A stretch of DNA of 36,541 bases from Lachnospiraceae bacterium (GTDB lineage: Bacteria; Bacillota; Clostridia; Lachnospirales; Lachnospiraceae). Location of the stretch: contig JAJQCZ010000026.1 in the NCBI GenBank assembly GCA_021202465.1, forward strand, positions 1-36,541, given 5' to 3'. A model generated the notes under the pieces. That model did no database searches. It was not told the origin of the DNA and saw only the letters and a program-made list of their open reading frames with translations. The position numbers were made by a program, and so were the translations under genes. This document shows positions 35,228-36,541 of the stretch, one piece after another. The first letter of the stretch is position 1. Each line of letters starts with the position of its first letter.

Positions 35228-35271
35228 AAAAAATATCAGGGCTGCGGCGGGATGCCCCCACCGCAGCCCTG
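35228..35271 (-). terminator. attenuating terminator between TAXI receptor and permease
   Basis: Stem CAGGGCTGCGG/CCGCAGCCCTG (35237-35271) with a 13-nt loop; on the minus strand it is followed by ATATTTTTT (35236-35228). It would end part of the transcripts after the receptor gene. Confidence 0.85.
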
Positions 35272-35312
35272 CAAGAGCTTATGTTACAGCATGTGCCTGC
35301 GTCTGCACCGTC

Positions 35313-36383
35313 TTATTTGGCAGATACGGTGATTCCCTTGTCCGCGAAATACTCCACTGCGCCGGGGTGGTATCCGACGGAAGTGATGGAGGAAGCGAAG
35401 TCAAGATCCAGTTCTTCCGCTTTCGCGTGAGACAGGTTCGCGATATCCTCGAAGGTACCGTACAGGAAGTTATACACATCTTCGTTGGAGACATCGTCGC
35501 GGGCGATGACCACAGCGCTGATGGCGACGGTCGTCACATCCTCATCGGTTCCGTACACGTCAGCCGCGATGGTATCCGCGGTGTAGAAGGGGTTATCCTC
35601 GATCAGAGTCGCAATGTGCTCCTCGTCCAGGCTGACCAGGTATACGTCACGGGAAGCCGCCAGGTCGGTCACAGCGGTCGTCGGCGCGCCGGCCACGACG
35701 AACGCAGCGTCGATCTGCCCATCCTTCAGAGCTTCTGCAGAATCGCTGAAGGACTGATATGTAGGGATGATGTCCGTGTCAGCATCCAGACCGTAAGCAG
35801 CCAGGATATCAACCGCATTGTAGTACACGCCGGAGCCGGAGGCGCCGATGGAGACCTTCTTGCCTTCCAGGTCAGCGACCGTCTGAATGTCAGGATCCAC
35901 AGTGATGATCTGCACCTGCTCCAGATACAGGCTGGCGACCACGGAGAAGCTCGTCACAGCGCCGCTCTCTTCGAAGGTACGCTCGCCGTTGTAGGCGTAA
36001 GACATAACGTCAGACTGGACAAAGCCGAACTGCGCATCGCCGTCTTCCAGAGCCTGGATATTCGCCGCGGAACCGCCGGACGAGATGGCTGTGATGGTCG
36101 TACTGGTCAGATCACCGATCTTGTTGGCGATCACGTTACCAAACGCATAATAGGTTCCTGTCTCACCACCGGTGGTGAAGGTCAGGCTCGACCCGCCGTC
36201 CTTGGGAGTCAGGCTAGAGGACTCGGTGCCGTCGGAGGTCTCTCCGTCAGCTGCCGTGGTTTCCGCAGCAGCCTCAGTGGTCGTCTCGTCGGCGTCATTG
36301 TCAGACGAGGAGCTGCTGCAGGCAGAGAGCGCCAGGCTCAGAGCCAGAATCAGTGCAAGAATAAGGGATACTTTCTTCTTCAT
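35313..36383 (-). CDS. TAXI family TRAP transporter solute receptor (lipoprotein)
   Basis: Extracytoplasmic receptor of 356 residues. The ATG at 36383 has GGAGG 8 nt upstream; the signal peptide ends with lipobox LALSAC at about residue 21, followed by a Ser/Asp/Thr/Glu-rich linker (22-60). The TAXI domain begins with FTTGGETGTYYAFGNVIA and continues with SSGGSAANIQAL, FVQSDVMSYAY and KKVSIGASGSGVYYNA. It delivers its ligand (often glutamate, other carboxylates or unknown) to the fused permease encoded next. It is the first gene of the TRAP operon and has a strong promoter with a dyad at the start site. Confidence 0.95.
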   Translation of the reverse strand: MKKKVSLILALILALSLALSACSSSSSDNDADETTTEAAAETTAADGETSDGTESSSLTPKDGGSSLTFTTGGETGTYYAFGNVIANKIGDLTSTTITAISSGGSAANIQALEDGDAQFGFVQSDVMSYAYNGERTFEESGAVTSFSVVASLYLEQVQIITVDPDIQTVADLEGKKVSIGASGSGVYYNAVDILAAYGLDADTDIIPTYQSFSDSAEALKDGQIDAAFVVAGAPTTAVTDLAASRDVYLVSLDEEHIATLIEDNPFYTADTIAADVYGTDEDVTTVAISAVVIARDDVSNEDVYNFLYGTFEDIANLSHAKAEELDLDFASSITSVGYHPGAVEYFADKGITVSAK

Positions 36384-36407
36384 AATCTTGCCCTCCTTTT
36401 TGTTTTT

Positions 36408-36423
36408 GAATATCAAAATATTC
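36408..36423. promoter_or_regulatory. operator-like dyad at TAXI-TRAP start site
   Basis: Arms GAATAT and ATATTC with a 4-bp centre, placed directly over the predicted transcription start. It suits a dimeric repressor such as a GntR- or IclR-type protein, not present in the window. Confidence 0.55.
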
Positions 36424-36430
36424 AAACAGG

Positions 36431-36459
36431 ATTATATCATCCTTATCATCATTTTTCAA
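36431..36459 (-). promoter_or_regulatory. promoter of TAXI-TRAP operon
   Basis: Minus-strand TTGAAA (36459-36454) and TATAAT (36436-36431), 17-bp spacing; start expected near 36424. Confidence 0.85.
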
Positions 36460-36541
36460 TAGTCTTTCGAAATTTAATTGAATTTTATCTGAATCCCGTC
36501 TTTGGTAGTTAACACCATGTCCGCCCTTTTCCTAAATCAGT

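Noticed and set aside
35367-36512. 381-codon open frame on the plus strand
   Set aside because: Antisense to the TAXI receptor gene, with Arg/Gly/Asp-rich sequence that reflects the complement of a binding protein gene.

Overview
The window looks like chromosomal DNA of an anaerobic, low-to-mid GC member of the Clostridia, most like a gut Lachnospiraceae. The reasons are strong AGGAGG-type ribosome sites, near-consensus sigma-A promoters (TTGACA/TATAAT, 17 bp spacing), many glycoside hydrolases, a GPH-type sugar symporter, a TAXI-TRAP transporter, and families common in that group (ProX-type editing protein, DUF6796-like and DUF6110-like proteins). This is an inference from gene content; there is no rRNA marker. 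I see no tRNA, rRNA, CRISPR array, complete insertion sequence or prophage.

Layout. (1) 1-10.3 kb, carbohydrate use: a GH78 alpha-L-rhamnosidase-like enzyme and a domain-permuted GH3 beta-glucosidase (minus strand), divergent from an AraC-type regulator. Then comes a minus-strand operon of GPH symporter, ROK kinase, GH1 6-phospho-beta-glucosidase and a metallo-beta-lactamase-fold hydrolase. Together these suggest uptake of beta-glucosides without a PTS, phosphorylation by the kinase, and hydrolysis of the phosphorylated sugar. (2) 10.5-16.1 kb, an eroded zone: fragments of a PD-(D/E)XK/AAA protein, a methyltransferase, an alpha/beta hydrolase, a membrane protein and FeoB, mixed with intact genes (ProX, a zinc-ribbon protein, a methyltransferase with a strong promoter and operator-like dyad, and an AAA/DUF4143 ATPase). 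(3) 16.1-18.7 kb: a P1B-type ATPase with an unusual SCALKLAMP metal-path motif and an upstream small Gly-rich DUF6110-like protein, a candidate ferrosome (Fez)-like pair. (4) 18.7-20.4 kb: pdxS-pdxT for pyridoxal 5'-phosphate, with MocR/PdxR-like half-sites.

(5) 20.4-28.1 kb: a long minus-strand gene train that begins at a perfect consensus promoter. It holds two tandem glutathionyl-hydroquinone-reductase-like proteins, a cystine-type ABC transporter (binding protein, permease, ATPase), a GNAT acetyltransferase, an M20 peptidase, a broken CapA gene and a small Cys-rich protein. The set resembles the Bacillus ytmI/tcyJKLMN S-substituted-cysteine salvage operon, with GST-fold proteins where Bacillus has oxygen-dependent monooxygenases. 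An EEP-family phosphoesterase and a LysR regulator lie next to it on the plus strand. (6) 30.4-36.5 kb, GC-rich: a type-B carboxylesterase, an SDR dehydrogenase and a TAXI-TRAP transporter (fused permease and receptor), possibly a module for importing and processing an organic acid or ester.

Best candidates for something new are the Fez-like pair with its palindrome-derived insertion and promoter dyad, and the anaerobic S-conjugate/cystine operon with its 25-bp upstream dyad. Function calls rest on motif recognition by eye; no database search was run.
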